From Roseiarcus sp963842835 (GTDB lineage Bacteria > Pseudomonadota > Alphaproteobacteria > Rhizobiales > Beijerinckiaceae), in assembly GCA_963842835.1 (NCBI GenBank), contig CAWJIB010000010.1, positions 62,001-126,000 of the forward strand: 64,000 bases of DNA, given 5' to 3'. Made by a program: the position numbers and the translations under genes. The notes beneath the pieces were generated by a model, which searched no databases, had not been told where the DNA came from, and saw nothing but the letters and a program-made list of their open reading frames with translations. This document shows, piece after piece, positions 52,288 through 61,554 of this stretch (its first letter is position 1; each line of letters starts with the position of its first letter).

Positions 52288-53385
52288 GTGGCCGACCCGC
52301 GCGATTATTACGAGGTGCTCGGCGTTCCGCGAGACGCCGACGAGAAGACGATCAAGGACGCTTTCCGCCAGCTCGCCCTGAAGTACCACCCCGACCGGAA
52401 CAAGGAACCTGGCGCAACCGATCGCTTCAAGGAGATCGCCGAGGCCTACGCGGTCTTGAGCGATCCCAAGAAGCGCACGGAGTACGATGCGCGCGGCTAT
52501 GCCGGCGTCGCCGACTTCTCCGCCGAGGATCTGTTCGGCGGCGTCAATTTCGAGGACGTCTTCGGGGGTCTCGGCTTTGATTTCGGGAGAATGGGTCCAT
52601 TCGATCGCTTTTTCCGCCGCCGCGCCACGCCTCGGCGGGGCGAGAATATCGAGATCGCCATTGCCGTGCCGCTGGAACGCGTCCTCAACGGCGGGGAGGA
52701 GACGGTGCATGTCGGCAGGACCGTCTCGTGCCAGGCCTGCCAGGGCTCCGGCGCGAAGGCCGGCACGAAGCCGCGCGCCTGCCCAAAGTGCGGCGGCAGC
52801 GGGCAGCTCGTTCGCAGCCAGAGCAAGGGCGGCGTCAGAGTGCAGCAGATCACGACATGCCCGGATTGCGAAGGCCGCGGCGCCTTCATCGACATGCCGT
52901 GCCCGGAGTGCGGCGGCAAGGGACAAATTTTGCGCGATGAGGTCCTCACCGTGCGCATTCCCGTGGGGGTGGAGGAAGGCATGGCGCTGCGCGTGCCAGG
53001 CCGCGGTCTGCCCGCGGAAGAGCCGGGACTTCCGGCAGGCGACCTCTTCGTCGTCGTTCACACGGCCGACGATCCGCGCTTCGAACGGCACGGCCCCGAT
53101 CTCTACCGAATTGAAACGATCGATGTCGTCGATGCGGCGCTCGGCGCCAGCATCGACGTGCCGACGGTCGACGGACAAATCTTTCTCAAGGTTCCCGCCG
53201 GCGCCCAACCGGATTCGATGTTGCGAGTCCGCGCCAAAGGCCTGCCCCGCTTCGGCGGCGAAGGGCGTGGCGATCTCTATGTTCGACTACAGGTGCATGT
53301 GCCGGAGCGGCTATCCCCCCGACAACGGAAGCTGTTCGAGCAATTGAGGGACTCAGAGACCCGCAAGACGCCCGGCGAGTCTTAA
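52288..53385 (+). CDS. dnaJ: Co-chaperone DnaJ
   Basis: 365 residues, GTG start. It has the J-domain (YHPDRNKEPGA; HPD intact), a Gly/Phe-rich stretch (GVNFEDVFGGLGFDFG), four zinc-finger repeats (CQACQGSG, CPKCGGSG, CPDCEGRG, CPECGGKG) and a C-terminal substrate-binding domain, so it is a full type I DnaJ. Paired with the dnaK just upstream it likely forms a stress-specific chaperone set apart from the housekeeping one. Confidence 0.95.
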   Translation: MADPRDYYEVLGVPRDADEKTIKDAFRQLALKYHPDRNKEPGATDRFKEIAEAYAVLSDPKKRTEYDARGYAGVADFSAEDLFGGVNFEDVFGGLGFDFGRMGPFDRFFRRRATPRRGENIEIAIAVPLERVLNGGEETVHVGRTVSCQACQGSGAKAGTKPRACPKCGGSGQLVRSQSKGGVRVQQITTCPDCEGRGAFIDMPCPECGGKGQILRDEVLTVRIPVGVEEGMALRVPGRGLPAEEPGLPAGDLFVVVHTADDPRFERHGPDLYRIETIDVVDAALGASIDVPTVDGQIFLKVPAGAQPDSMLRVRAKGLPRFGGEGRGDLYVRLQVHVPERLSPRQRKLFEQLRDSETRKTPGES

Positions 53386-53551
53386 GCCGCCGCCGTTGGG
53401 TATCGCCGACTTCGGTCGCGCGCGGCCTTGGTCTCGGCGATTTCGCTCATCGCTTGGGCGCCCCCGGCACGGGCTCGCGCAGAGAAGTATTTTCGCATAT
53501 GCGCCCGCTCGCGTCCCGACGCGGCGCGAGCGCCCTCGCCGCTCCCGCCTG

Positions 53552-55675
53552 TCACCCCGCCGCCGCGAGCCGCTGGCATTTTCCGGCCTTCTCGCACCAA
53601 GAGAGCTGGCAACCTTTGCAGGCTTCGCTCGCCTGCCGCGAGGGCGTCGGACAGCGCTCGAACACCGACGCGAGCGCGTCGACCGGCAAGGGTCGGCTGA
53701 AGAGGTAGCCATGCACTTCGTCGCATCCGGCCGAGCGCAGCAGATCGAACTGCTCGCAGGTTTCGACGCCCTCGCCGGTCAGCGCGAGGCCGAGTTCCCG
53801 GGCCAACCTCGCCGCCGAGCGGATCACCGCCGCGCATCTCGGATTGGCCAGGGCGTCGACGACGAAGGCGCGGTCGATCTTGATGCGGTCCAGCGGCAGG
53901 CGCGCGATCGAGGTCATCGAGGAATAGCCCGCGCCGAAATCATCGAGCGCGATGGTGACGCCGAGGCGGCGCAACGCGTTCAGGCTCTCGGCCGCGGCCG
54001 CGAAGTCGGCAATGAACGAGGACTCCTTGATCTCCAGCTCGAGGCGGCGCGGATCGAATCCCCGCATTTCCACGATTTCGCGGATCGCCGCCGCCAGAGA
54101 GGGGGTTTTCAGTTGCAAGGCGGAGACGTTGACGGCGACGCGCAGCCGCCTCGGCCAGGACGCGGCGATGCGCGTCGCCTCGCGAAGCGCCCAGACGCCG
54201 ATCTCCTCGATGCAGCCGCATTCCTCCGCCGCGGGGATGAAAAGGCCGGCCGGCGCGTCGCCGAGCCCCGGGCGGCGCCAGCGCAGGAGCGCTTCAAAGC
54301 CCTTCGTCGCGCCGCTCGCGACTTCGACGAGGGGCTGGAAGTCGAGACGCATTTCGCCGTTGCGCAGCGCTTGGCGCAGCGCCGTCTCCAATTCGCGCCG
54401 CTCCCGCGCATCGCTGCTTTCCGCGTCGTCGACGAACGCGATCGAGCCGCGACGGATCTGCTTGGCCTTGTATAGCGCGGCGTCCGCGTTGCGCACGAGG
54501 CGACCGCCGTCCTCGCCGTGATCCGGCGCCAGCGCGACGCCGACGCTGACCGAACACGCGCTTTCGCCCCAAGCGAAAGCGAACGGCCGCCGGAATTCGG
54601 CGACGATCTCTTGCGCGAGCGCCTCGGCCGCCTCGCGGCTGGGCATTTCCGGCGCGATCAGCGCGAACTCGTCGCCGCCGAGCCGCGCGACGAAGTCCAT
54701 TTCCCGGCACGCCTGCCGCAGCGCGCGAGCGGCGCGAACGATCATTTCATCGCCGGCGACGTGGCCGAACGTGTCGTTGACGAGCTTGAAGCGATCGAGA
54801 TCGAAGCACATCAGCGCGAAGCTTTGTCCCGCCTCGCCCATCCGTTCGAAGGCCGCGGCCAATCGCTCGTTGAACGCCCGGCGGTTGCCAAGGCCCGTGA
54901 GCGGGTCGAGGCGTGCGGCCACTTCGTCGGCGAAATGGGCGATCGTGCGGCGCGCGAGTTGCGTCGCCTGAAAATGCGCCTGGATCAACAGGAAGCCGGC
55001 GTTGACGAGTTGCACGGCGACGACGGGAAGCGCGATCGCGTCGGGCCTCTGAACTACGCCGAGCACGCAGCCGAGCGCTACGGGCGCAATGAAACCATAG
55101 GCCAGCGGCAGCGCGGTCGCGAGTTGCAGCGCTCCGCCGCTCATCACGCTCATCGACAGCGTCGCGATCAGCGTTCGCTGACCCGCGTCCGCGTAACTCT
55201 GAGCAAGGACGAAACCGCATCCCCAGAGCGCGCCGCCGCCAATCGCCTGGATTGTCCCTAGCCTGAGCTCGCGAACGGCGCCGAACGCCGAATCCGCGCG
55301 GCCAGTGTCAATTCGCCGCCGGAACGCGCGGAAAATCATCATGTGCGCAGCGAGCAGCAGCGCCCAGGCGATCAGCGGCGCGCGCGCCGGGCTGTTCCAC
55401 ATGCCGATCGGCAGCGTCGCCGCGCCGAGGATCAAGGCCCCCAGCGACGCCATGGCGCCGCGTCGCACGGCCGCCAATTGCTCGAGACGCACGCGCTCCC
55501 ATTCGAGCGGCGCGAGCGGCCGATCCGAGAATGCGAGGGGATCTCCGTCGAGCCATCGCCCGAGCCGCGCGAGGAGGGTCGACATCCCCGGCGGGATGCG
55601 CCGCGATTCGAGCGCGCCGACTGCGTCGCCGCGGTCGACCGGGAGATCGTTCTCGAGCCTATGAGAGTTCAACAC
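53552..55675 (-). CDS. GGDEF-EAL membrane protein with C-terminal Cys cluster
   Basis: 707 residues from the GTG at 55675; an ATG at 55585 is possible. Six membrane helices (about 75-235) precede a GGDEF domain with an intact active site (GGDEF, 333-337) and inhibitory site (REMD, 324-327). The EAL domain is also intact: FEALLRW, NVSALQL, LEIKESSF, DDFGAGYSS and LTGEGVE. It can therefore make and break cyclic di-GMP. The C-terminal end carries C686-x2-C-x4-C-x5-C700, a possible metal or redox site not standard for the family. Confidence 0.92.
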   Translation of the reverse strand: MLNSHRLENDLPVDRGDAVGALESRRIPPGMSTLLARLGRWLDGDPLAFSDRPLAPLEWERVRLEQLAAVRRGAMASLGALILGAATLPIGMWNSPARAPLIAWALLLAAHMMIFRAFRRRIDTGRADSAFGAVRELRLGTIQAIGGGALWGCGFVLAQSYADAGQRTLIATLSMSVMSGGALQLATALPLAYGFIAPVALGCVLGVVQRPDAIALPVVAVQLVNAGFLLIQAHFQATQLARRTIAHFADEVAARLDPLTGLGNRRAFNERLAAAFERMGEAGQSFALMCFDLDRFKLVNDTFGHVAGDEMIVRAARALRQACREMDFVARLGGDEFALIAPEMPSREAAEALAQEIVAEFRRPFAFAWGESACSVSVGVALAPDHGEDGGRLVRNADAALYKAKQIRRGSIAFVDDAESSDARERRELETALRQALRNGEMRLDFQPLVEVASGATKGFEALLRWRRPGLGDAPAGLFIPAAEECGCIEEIGVWALREATRIAASWPRRLRVAVNVSALQLKTPSLAAAIREIVEMRGFDPRRLELEIKESSFIADFAAAAESLNALRRLGVTIALDDFGAGYSSMTSIARLPLDRIKIDRAFVVDALANPRCAAVIRSAARLARELGLALTGEGVETCEQFDLLRSAGCDEVHGYLFSRPLPVDALASVFERCPTPSRQASEACKGCQLSWCEKAGKCQRLAAAG

Positions 55676-55834
55676 GGGACTCGCGCGTCCGATCCAGAGT
55701 GACGAAATCCGTCGATGCGCGCGAAAGTAGAGTGTGGCGGTGTATAGCCTATTAACGGTTGTGCTGAGGATTCGCCGATTTCCGTTCTTTCGGGGCGGCG
55801 GAATCGAGCGGCTGACCCCTGCGCGCCGCCCGCG

Positions 55835-57793
55835 CTAGGCCTCCTGCGCCTCGATCGTCATCAGCCTTTGCCCCTGCTCCGCCGTGTCGCCGACACGGGC
55901 CGTCAGATTCGCCACGCGGCCGGCGCGCGGGGCGACCAGCGCGTGCTCCATCTTCATCGCTTCGACCACGGCGAGGCGGGCGCCCTCCTCGACCCGCTCG
56001 CCCTCCTCGACGTAGAGCGCGATGATTCTTCCGTGCATCGGCGCGGCGATCTCGCCCGAGCTCTCGCCCGCGCCGGCGAGACCCCCGGCGAGCGGATCGA
56101 CCCGGACGACGCGGATTTGGCGGCCTCCCCTGAGCACGAACGCCGCCTCGCCCGCGGCCAGCACCGTTTGCGGCGCGGCCTCGTCGGCGCCGCCGAGCGC
56201 GCGGCCGTCGGCGAAGGCCAGGGTTCGGCGCCCGTTGTCGTCGATCGCGACCAGCCGTTCGACATGTCCCTCGACGCGGACCTCGCATCCGACGCGACGC
56301 GGCCCCGTCAGTTCGAAGGAATCCGCGAGATTCCAGGGATCATGGGCGGGGCCGCGATCCTGCCGCGAAGCGGGCGCCGCGATGAGCGCCTCGGCGCCCG
56401 CGAGAATTGCGCGCGGGTCGGCCTCGTGCGGCTCGGCGCCGAGCCGCGACGCATTCGCGTCGATGAAGACGGTGTCGAAGGCGCCCGCCTCGACTTCGCG
56501 CGCGCTTAAGAGCGCGCTCAGGAAAGCCAGATTGGTCTTGGGGCCGATCACTACGGCGCGCGCGAGCGCGGCGCGCAATTTGGCCATCGCCTCGGCGCGC
56601 GTCGGCGCGTGGGCGATCAGCTTGGCGATCATCGAGTTGTAGAACGGCGTCACGGCGTCGCCCGCTTCGACGCCCGCGTCGACGCGCAACCCCGCGCCCG
56701 GCTCGAGCCGCAACGCCAGGATTTTCCCTGGGCTGGGCAGGAAGCCGTTTTCCGGATCCTCGGCGTTGAGCCGCGCCTCGATCGCCCATCCGGATCTGCG
56801 GATCTCGTCCTGCTTGAGCGGCAGCGGCTCTCCCGCGGCGACGCGAAGCTGCCATTCCACCAGATCGAGCCCGGTCGTCGCCTCGGTCACGGGATGCTCG
56901 ACCTGCAACCGCGTGTTCATCTCGAGAAAAAAGAAGCAGTCGGGGCCGAGGCCGCGCGCCGAATCGACGATGAACTCCACCGTCCCGGCGCCGACATAAC
57001 CGACGGCGCGCGCCGCCGCGACGGCCGCCTCGCTCATCGCGCGTCGCGTCGCCTCGGGCAAGCCGGGCGCCGGGCTCTCCTCGATCACCTTCTGATGGCG
57101 GCGCTGCAATGAGCAATCGCGTTCGAACAAATGCACGACGCCGCCGTGCGAATCGCCGAACACTTGCACTTCGATATGGCGCGGAGCGGAAATGTATTTC
57201 TCGATCAGCACGCGGGAATCGCCAAAGGCGGTCTCGGCCTCGCGCGCCGCGCTGTCGAGCGCGGCGTCGAAGTCGACATGGGCGTCGACGCGGCGCATGC
57301 CGCGCCCGCCCCCGCCCGCGATCGCCTTGATGAGCACGGGGTAGCCGATCTCGTAGGCCTTCTCCTTGAGGAACTTGGCGCTCTGATTGTCGCCGTGATA
57401 GCCGGCAACGATCGGCGCGCCGGCCTTGGCCATCAGCGCCTTGGCCGAACTCTTGAGGCCCATCGCGCGCATCGCCGCGGGCGACGGGCCGACGAAGACG
57501 ATTCCCGCGCGCCCGCAGGCCTCGGCGAAATCGGCGTTTTCCGACAAGAAGCCGTAGCCGGGATGCAAGGCTTGCGCGCCGACCCGGCGCGCCAGCGCGA
57601 TGATCGCGTCGGCGTCGAGGTACCCCTCCGCGCCGACGCCGATTTCGTGCGTTTCGTCGGCGAGGCGGGTGAACAGGGCGCCGCGGTCGGCGGGCGTCGC
57701 CAACGCCAGGGTTCTCAATCCCATCCGCCGCGCCGTCGTGATGATCCGGCAGGCGATCTCGCCGCGATTGGCGATGAGGACATTGGCGAACAT
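55835..57793 (-). CDS. Acyl-CoA carboxylase biotin carboxylase/BCCP subunit (MCC-alpha-like)
   Basis: 652 residues. The biotin carboxylase domain (1-450) shows NRGEIACRIITTARRMG, HPGYGFLSEN, the ATP-grasp loop AGGGGRGMRR and EMNTRLQVEHPVTE. A linker domain precedes the C-terminal biotinyl domain with VEAMKMEH; the Lys is the biotin site. With the carboxyltransferase upstream it carboxylates a short-chain acyl-CoA; the partner's sequence points to methylcrotonyl-CoA. The carboxyltransferase gene lies 226 nt upstream. Confidence 0.93.
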   Translation of the reverse strand: MFANVLIANRGEIACRIITTARRMGLRTLALATPADRGALFTRLADETHEIGVGAEGYLDADAIIALARRVGAQALHPGYGFLSENADFAEACGRAGIVFVGPSPAAMRAMGLKSSAKALMAKAGAPIVAGYHGDNQSAKFLKEKAYEIGYPVLIKAIAGGGGRGMRRVDAHVDFDAALDSAAREAETAFGDSRVLIEKYISAPRHIEVQVFGDSHGGVVHLFERDCSLQRRHQKVIEESPAPGLPEATRRAMSEAAVAAARAVGYVGAGTVEFIVDSARGLGPDCFFFLEMNTRLQVEHPVTEATTGLDLVEWQLRVAAGEPLPLKQDEIRRSGWAIEARLNAEDPENGFLPSPGKILALRLEPGAGLRVDAGVEAGDAVTPFYNSMIAKLIAHAPTRAEAMAKLRAALARAVVIGPKTNLAFLSALLSAREVEAGAFDTVFIDANASRLGAEPHEADPRAILAGAEALIAAPASRQDRGPAHDPWNLADSFELTGPRRVGCEVRVEGHVERLVAIDDNGRRTLAFADGRALGGADEAAPQTVLAAGEAAFVLRGGRQIRVVRVDPLAGGLAGAGESSGEIAAPMHGRIIALYVEEGERVEEGARLAVVEAMKMEHALVAPRAGRVANLTARVGDTAEQGQRLMTIEAQEA

Positions 57794-57871
57794 GGCGGCT
57801 CCCTGAAGCGAGGCGACGATATAGCCGAAGCGGCGGCGAAGGCCAGCGCGGCCTGGCTGCCGCCCGCTCCG

Positions 57872-58063
57872 TTATCCAAGGAAACACTCCTCGTCGATGC
57901 GTTCGGCCTCGTAGGCCTTCTCGACGCGGACCCCGACGCGACCGCGGATCGTCGAGGTCGCCAGTCCCGGTCCTTCGATGAGTTCGCCACCCTCGCCGAG
58001 AGCGGATCTCCGCGCCTTGTCACATCCTGAACACGCCGAAGCGCGTCGATTCGGCGGGCGCAT
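57872..58063 (-). CDS. Possible small protein between carboxylase genes
   Basis: A 63-codon frame overlaps the last 44 nt of the carboxyltransferase gene and ends with RVGVRVEKAYEAERIDEECF. Its third codon positions are mostly G or C, as in real genes nearby, but the opposite strand is open as well. No family is recognised. It occupies the place where leucine-degradation operons usually have an enoyl-CoA hydratase. Confidence 0.3.
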   Translation of the reverse strand: MRPPNRRASACSGCDKARRSALGEGGELIEGPGLATSTIRGRVGVRVEKAYEAERIDEECFLG

Positions 58064-59642
58064 TGAGGCAGGCGGAGAAGGCCAGGCTCAGCGCGCGGCG
58101 CGTCTGCGCGGGCGCGATGACGCCGTCGTCCCACAGCCGCGCCGTCGCGAAATAGGGCGAGCCTTCCGCGTCGTAGCGCGCGCGGATCGGCGCCTTGAAG
58201 GCCTCCTCCTCCTCGAGCGACCATGGCTTGCCCTGCGCTTCGTGCGCGTCGCGCCGCAGCGTCGCGAGCACGCTCGCGGCCTGTTCGCCGCCCATCACGC
58301 TGATGCGCGCGTTCGGCCAGGTGAAAAGAAATCGCGGAGAATAGGCGCGCCCGCACATGCCGTAATTGCCGGCGCCGAACGAGCCGCCGACGATCAGCGT
58401 GATCTTCGGCACGCGCGCGCAGGCGACCGCGGTCACCAGCTTGGCGCCGTCCTTGGCGATGCCCCCCGCCTCGTAGCGCTGGCCGACCATGAAGCCTGAA
58501 ATATTCTGCAGAAACAGCAAGGGGATGTTGCGCTGCGCGCAGAGTTCGACGAAGTGCGCGCCCTTGAGCGCGCTGTCGGAGAAGAGAACGCCGTTGCTGG
58601 CGACGATGCCGATCAATATGCCGGAAAGGCGCGCGAAGCCGGTGACCAGCGTCGTGCCGTAGCGCGCCTTGAATGCGTCGAATTCGGAGCCGTCGACGAG
58701 CCGCGCGATGATTTCGTGCGCGTCGACTTGCTTGCGTAGATCGACGGGAACGATGGCCTCGAGATCCTCGACCGGATAGAGCGGCTCGACCGGCGCTGCG
58801 ATGTCGGGGCAAGGCTTGGCGGGGCGGTTGAGATTGGCCAGCGCCCGGCGCGCCAGGGCGAGCGCGTGGGCGTCGTCGCGCGCCATCGTATCGGCGACGC
58901 CGGAAACGCGGGTGTGCAGGTCGGCGCCGCCGAGATCCTCGGCCGAAACGGTTTCGCCGGTCGCCGCTTTCACCAGAGGCGGTCCGCCGAGAAAGATCGT
59001 GCCCTGCTTCTCGACGATGATCGTCTCGTCCGACATCGCCGGGACATAGGCGCCGCCCGCCGTGCACGAGCCCATGACCACGGCGATCTGGGCGAGTCCG
59101 GCCGCCGACATGCGCGCCTGGTTGTAGAAGATGCGCCCGAAATGCTCGCGGTCGGGAAAGACCTCGGATTGATGCGGCAGATTGGCGCCGCCGGAATCGA
59201 CGAGATAGACGCAGGGCAGCGCGTTCTCCAACGCGATTTCCTGCGCGCGCAGATGCTTCTTCACCGTCATCGGGTAATAGGCGCCGCCCTTGATCGTCGG
59301 ATCGTTGGCGACGATCATCGCCTCGCGGCCATGGATGCGGCCGATCCCGGCGACCATGCCGGCGCCGTGGACGTCGCCTTCGTACATGCCGTAGGCGGCG
59401 AGCGCGCCGATTTCGAGAAACGGCGATCCCGGATCGATCAGCCGGGCGACGCGCTCGCGCGTCAAGAGCTTGCCGCGCGCGACGTGGCGCTCGCGCGCCT
59501 TCGGCGCTCCCCCCTCGGCGGCGACGCGCCGGCGCTCGCTCAATTCATCCAGCAGCCCCCGCCATGCCGCCCGATTGGCTTCGTCGGCCGCCGCATCGGG
59601 CCGCGGAGCGCTGGGAATTACCGTCATGGGCTTCATCTCCAA
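58020..59642 (-). CDS. Acyl-CoA carboxylase carboxyltransferase subunit (MCC-beta-like)
   Basis: 540 residues (ATG at 59642; one at 59627 is also possible). The crotonase-fold carboxyltransferase has SGGANLPHQSEVFPDREHFG, VMGSCTAGGAYVPAMSDE, GTIFLGGPPLVKAATGE and SAEDLGGADLH, which follow the methylcrotonyl-CoA carboxylase beta pattern closely, and RFLFTWPNARISVMGGEQAA. This enzyme acts in leucine breakdown, but isovaleryl-CoA dehydrogenase, hydratase and lyase genes are not in the window, so substrate is inferred. Confidence 0.92.
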   Translation of the reverse strand: MEMKPMTVIPSAPRPDAAADEANRAAWRGLLDELSERRRVAAEGGAPKARERHVARGKLLTRERVARLIDPGSPFLEIGALAAYGMYEGDVHGAGMVAGIGRIHGREAMIVANDPTIKGGAYYPMTVKKHLRAQEIALENALPCVYLVDSGGANLPHQSEVFPDREHFGRIFYNQARMSAAGLAQIAVVMGSCTAGGAYVPAMSDETIIVEKQGTIFLGGPPLVKAATGETVSAEDLGGADLHTRVSGVADTMARDDAHALALARRALANLNRPAKPCPDIAAPVEPLYPVEDLEAIVPVDLRKQVDAHEIIARLVDGSEFDAFKARYGTTLVTGFARLSGILIGIVASNGVLFSDSALKGAHFVELCAQRNIPLLFLQNISGFMVGQRYEAGGIAKDGAKLVTAVACARVPKITLIVGGSFGAGNYGMCGRAYSPRFLFTWPNARISVMGGEQAASVLATLRRDAHEAQGKPWSLEEEEAFKAPIRARYDAEGSPYFATARLWDDGVIAPAQTRRALSLAFSACLNAPAESTRFGVFRM

Positions 59643-59782
59643 TTTTCATGGGACTCTTTTGCAGATTTGAAAGCCATTACATCCCGACGCAGCCATGGGA
59701 AAGCCGGAGGAATCGCTCGAATTCGCGCCGCCTTGGTCGATTCGGAGCGACAGGCCGGGAAAACACGACCGCTCCGCGCTCC

Positions 59783-60739
59783 TCACAAGAGGGAAGCCGG
59801 CCGAGACGGAACCGGTCTCGTTTCGTGAATCTTGGCGTAGTCGATATGGCGCATGCCGTGCTCGTCGAGGCTGTGGATGTCGACGAATTCGTGGCCGGGC
59901 CGCACGTCCTGAGCCGTGAAGGTGTGCCGCGCGTGGACGGTCTGCGCCGACGTTTCATCGAAACCTTTGATGCTGACCACGAAATTGGTTTCGCTGGCGA
60001 GAAGGTCGCTTTCGCTCATGCCGTGGAGCGGGCTGTCGGCGTCGATCGGGTGAAACAGCGTCCAGCTCAGCGCGAGAACCGGATTTTCGCTTCTCAGCAG
60101 CCGCATCGGCTGAAAGCCGACGAACCGTCGCCCCTCGGCGTTCGCCGTCGCGCGCAACATCCAGAGTTTGGCGGTGGCCTCGCTGATGAAGGCGTTGCGC
60201 GCGTTGGCGAGGCGGAAAATCAGGGTGGGCGTCCCGTCATGATCGGCGATAACTGGATTTTTCGCAAAGATGAGCCGCCCGCGCGGCCGCGAGAACCGCG
60301 CGAACACCAGTCCGGTCATCACCGCGAGCATCACCAGGCCGATGAAGTTTTCGCTCGTCGCGACGATATGCGCGTAGAGCGTCTGCGGATGCATGTCGCC
60401 GTAGCCCACGGTCGAGGTCGTCTCGACGCTGAAGAAGAAGAGATCGGAGAGGCTGCCCGGCCGCGCGTTGGCGACCGGCTCGTCGCCGGCGGCGTAGACG
60501 AAGGCGAAAACGAGATTGATCGCCACGAAGGCCGCGGCGAGCGCGCCGAAAAACACCGGCCAGGTCGCCGTCATCGCGTTGTGGTAGAAATCGGTCCACA
60601 GGCCGTGCTCGAGGCCGTCCGCGACGATTCTTCGCCCGCCCAGAGAGCGCAGTTGCGAACGCGCGGCCTTGCGGCGCGGCGCGGCGAAAATCGCGCGCAG
60701 CCGCGCCGCTAGACCGCCTCGTATTTTTCGATGCGCCAT
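59783..60739 (-). CDS. Inward-rectifier potassium channel (KirBac-like)
   Basis: 318 residues from the ATG at 60739. Two membrane helices flank the pore, with the selectivity filter TTSTVGYGDMHP; the cytoplasmic beta-sandwich domain follows, with LIFRLANARNAFISEATAKL and LSWTLFHPIDADSPLHG typical of Kir channels. It conducts potassium and may be gated by lipids or pH. Its 5' end overlaps the GST gene by 31 nt. Confidence 0.92.
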   Translation of the reverse strand: MAHRKIRGGLAARLRAIFAAPRRKAARSQLRSLGGRRIVADGLEHGLWTDFYHNAMTATWPVFFGALAAAFVAINLVFAFVYAAGDEPVANARPGSLSDLFFFSVETTSTVGYGDMHPQTLYAHIVATSENFIGLVMLAVMTGLVFARFSRPRGRLIFAKNPVIADHDGTPTLIFRLANARNAFISEATAKLWMLRATANAEGRRFVGFQPMRLLRSENPVLALSWTLFHPIDADSPLHGMSESDLLASETNFVVSIKGFDETSAQTVHARHTFTAQDVRPGHEFVDIHSLDEHGMRHIDYAKIHETRPVPSRPASLL

Positions 60740-61362
60740 GGTTCGGCCTCGGCGTCGGCGATCCACGCTCTCCAGGCCGGCAGCGCCATGACCGCGTCCA
60801 TGTATTCGCGCGTCGCGCGCGACACGGGGACGTCGTAAATGTGAAAGCGGTTGACGACCGGCGCGAACATCGCGTCGGCGGCGCTGAAGCGGCCGAACAG
60901 GAACGGCCCGGCCCCGCCGAAGTTCTTGCGCGCATGCGCCCAGGCGGCCTCGATGCGCGCGACGTCCGCCTCGACCGCTTCGGTGAGCGCAATCTTGCGC
61001 ACCGGCCGAAGGAACTGGGTCGGGCAGTGCTGCCGCAGAGCCTGGAAACCGGCGTGCATTTCATTCGAGAGCGAGCGCGCATGGGCTCGCGCCGCCTTGC
61101 CGCGCGGCCAGATCGCCTTTTGCGGATAGATCTCGGCGATATATTCGGCGATCGCCAACGATTCCCAGACTGTGATCGCGCCGTCGCGCAAGGCCGGAAC
61201 CTTGCCTGTCGGCGAATGCTTGAGGATCAGCGCCCGCGTCTCCGGAAGGTCGAGCGGGATCACCACCTCCTCGAACGGAATCTTGAAATGCGCGAGGAGA
61301 ATCCACGGCCTCAACGACCAGGACGAATAGGCCTTGTTGGCGATGACGAGCTTCAACGGCAT
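60709..61362 (-). CDS. Glutathione S-transferase
   Basis: 217 residues. The thioredoxin-like N-domain reads KLVIANKAYSSWSLRPWILL, with the cis-Pro region SPTGKVPALRDG and the glutathione-gamma-glutamyl site ITVWESLAIAEYIAE; the all-helical C-domain follows. SSWS in place of the usual active-site Ser or Cys context resembles the YfcF/YghU-like or zeta-related group. It conjugates or reduces electrophiles in the cytosol. It overlaps the potassium-channel gene downstream. Confidence 0.9.
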   Translation of the reverse strand: MPLKLVIANKAYSSWSLRPWILLAHFKIPFEEVVIPLDLPETRALILKHSPTGKVPALRDGAITVWESLAIAEYIAEIYPQKAIWPRGKAARAHARSLSNEMHAGFQALRQHCPTQFLRPVRKIALTEAVEADVARIEAAWAHARKNFGGAGPFLFGRFSAADAMFAPVVNRFHIYDVPVSRATREYMDAVMALPAWRAWIADAEAEPWRIEKYEAV

Positions 61363-61554
61363 AAGCGCTCCCCTCGACGGACGCGTCGATCAATCGACGG
61401 GCGCCGGGGCGGTGTCAAGGGAGGGCGTCGCTCGGCAGTGGGTCAGTTTGAATTGATGCAACGGGTGAGAACCGGCCGGTCTCCATGAAACGAGGAAGGA
61501 CGCTATTGCTGCGAGTCCGCTTGATTGCTAAACGATAATTTGAGGCGGCCTTCG

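Noticed and set aside
56340..57887. 515-residue frame within the biotin carboxylase gene
   Set aside because: Shadow frame; carboxylase motifs lie in the other frame.
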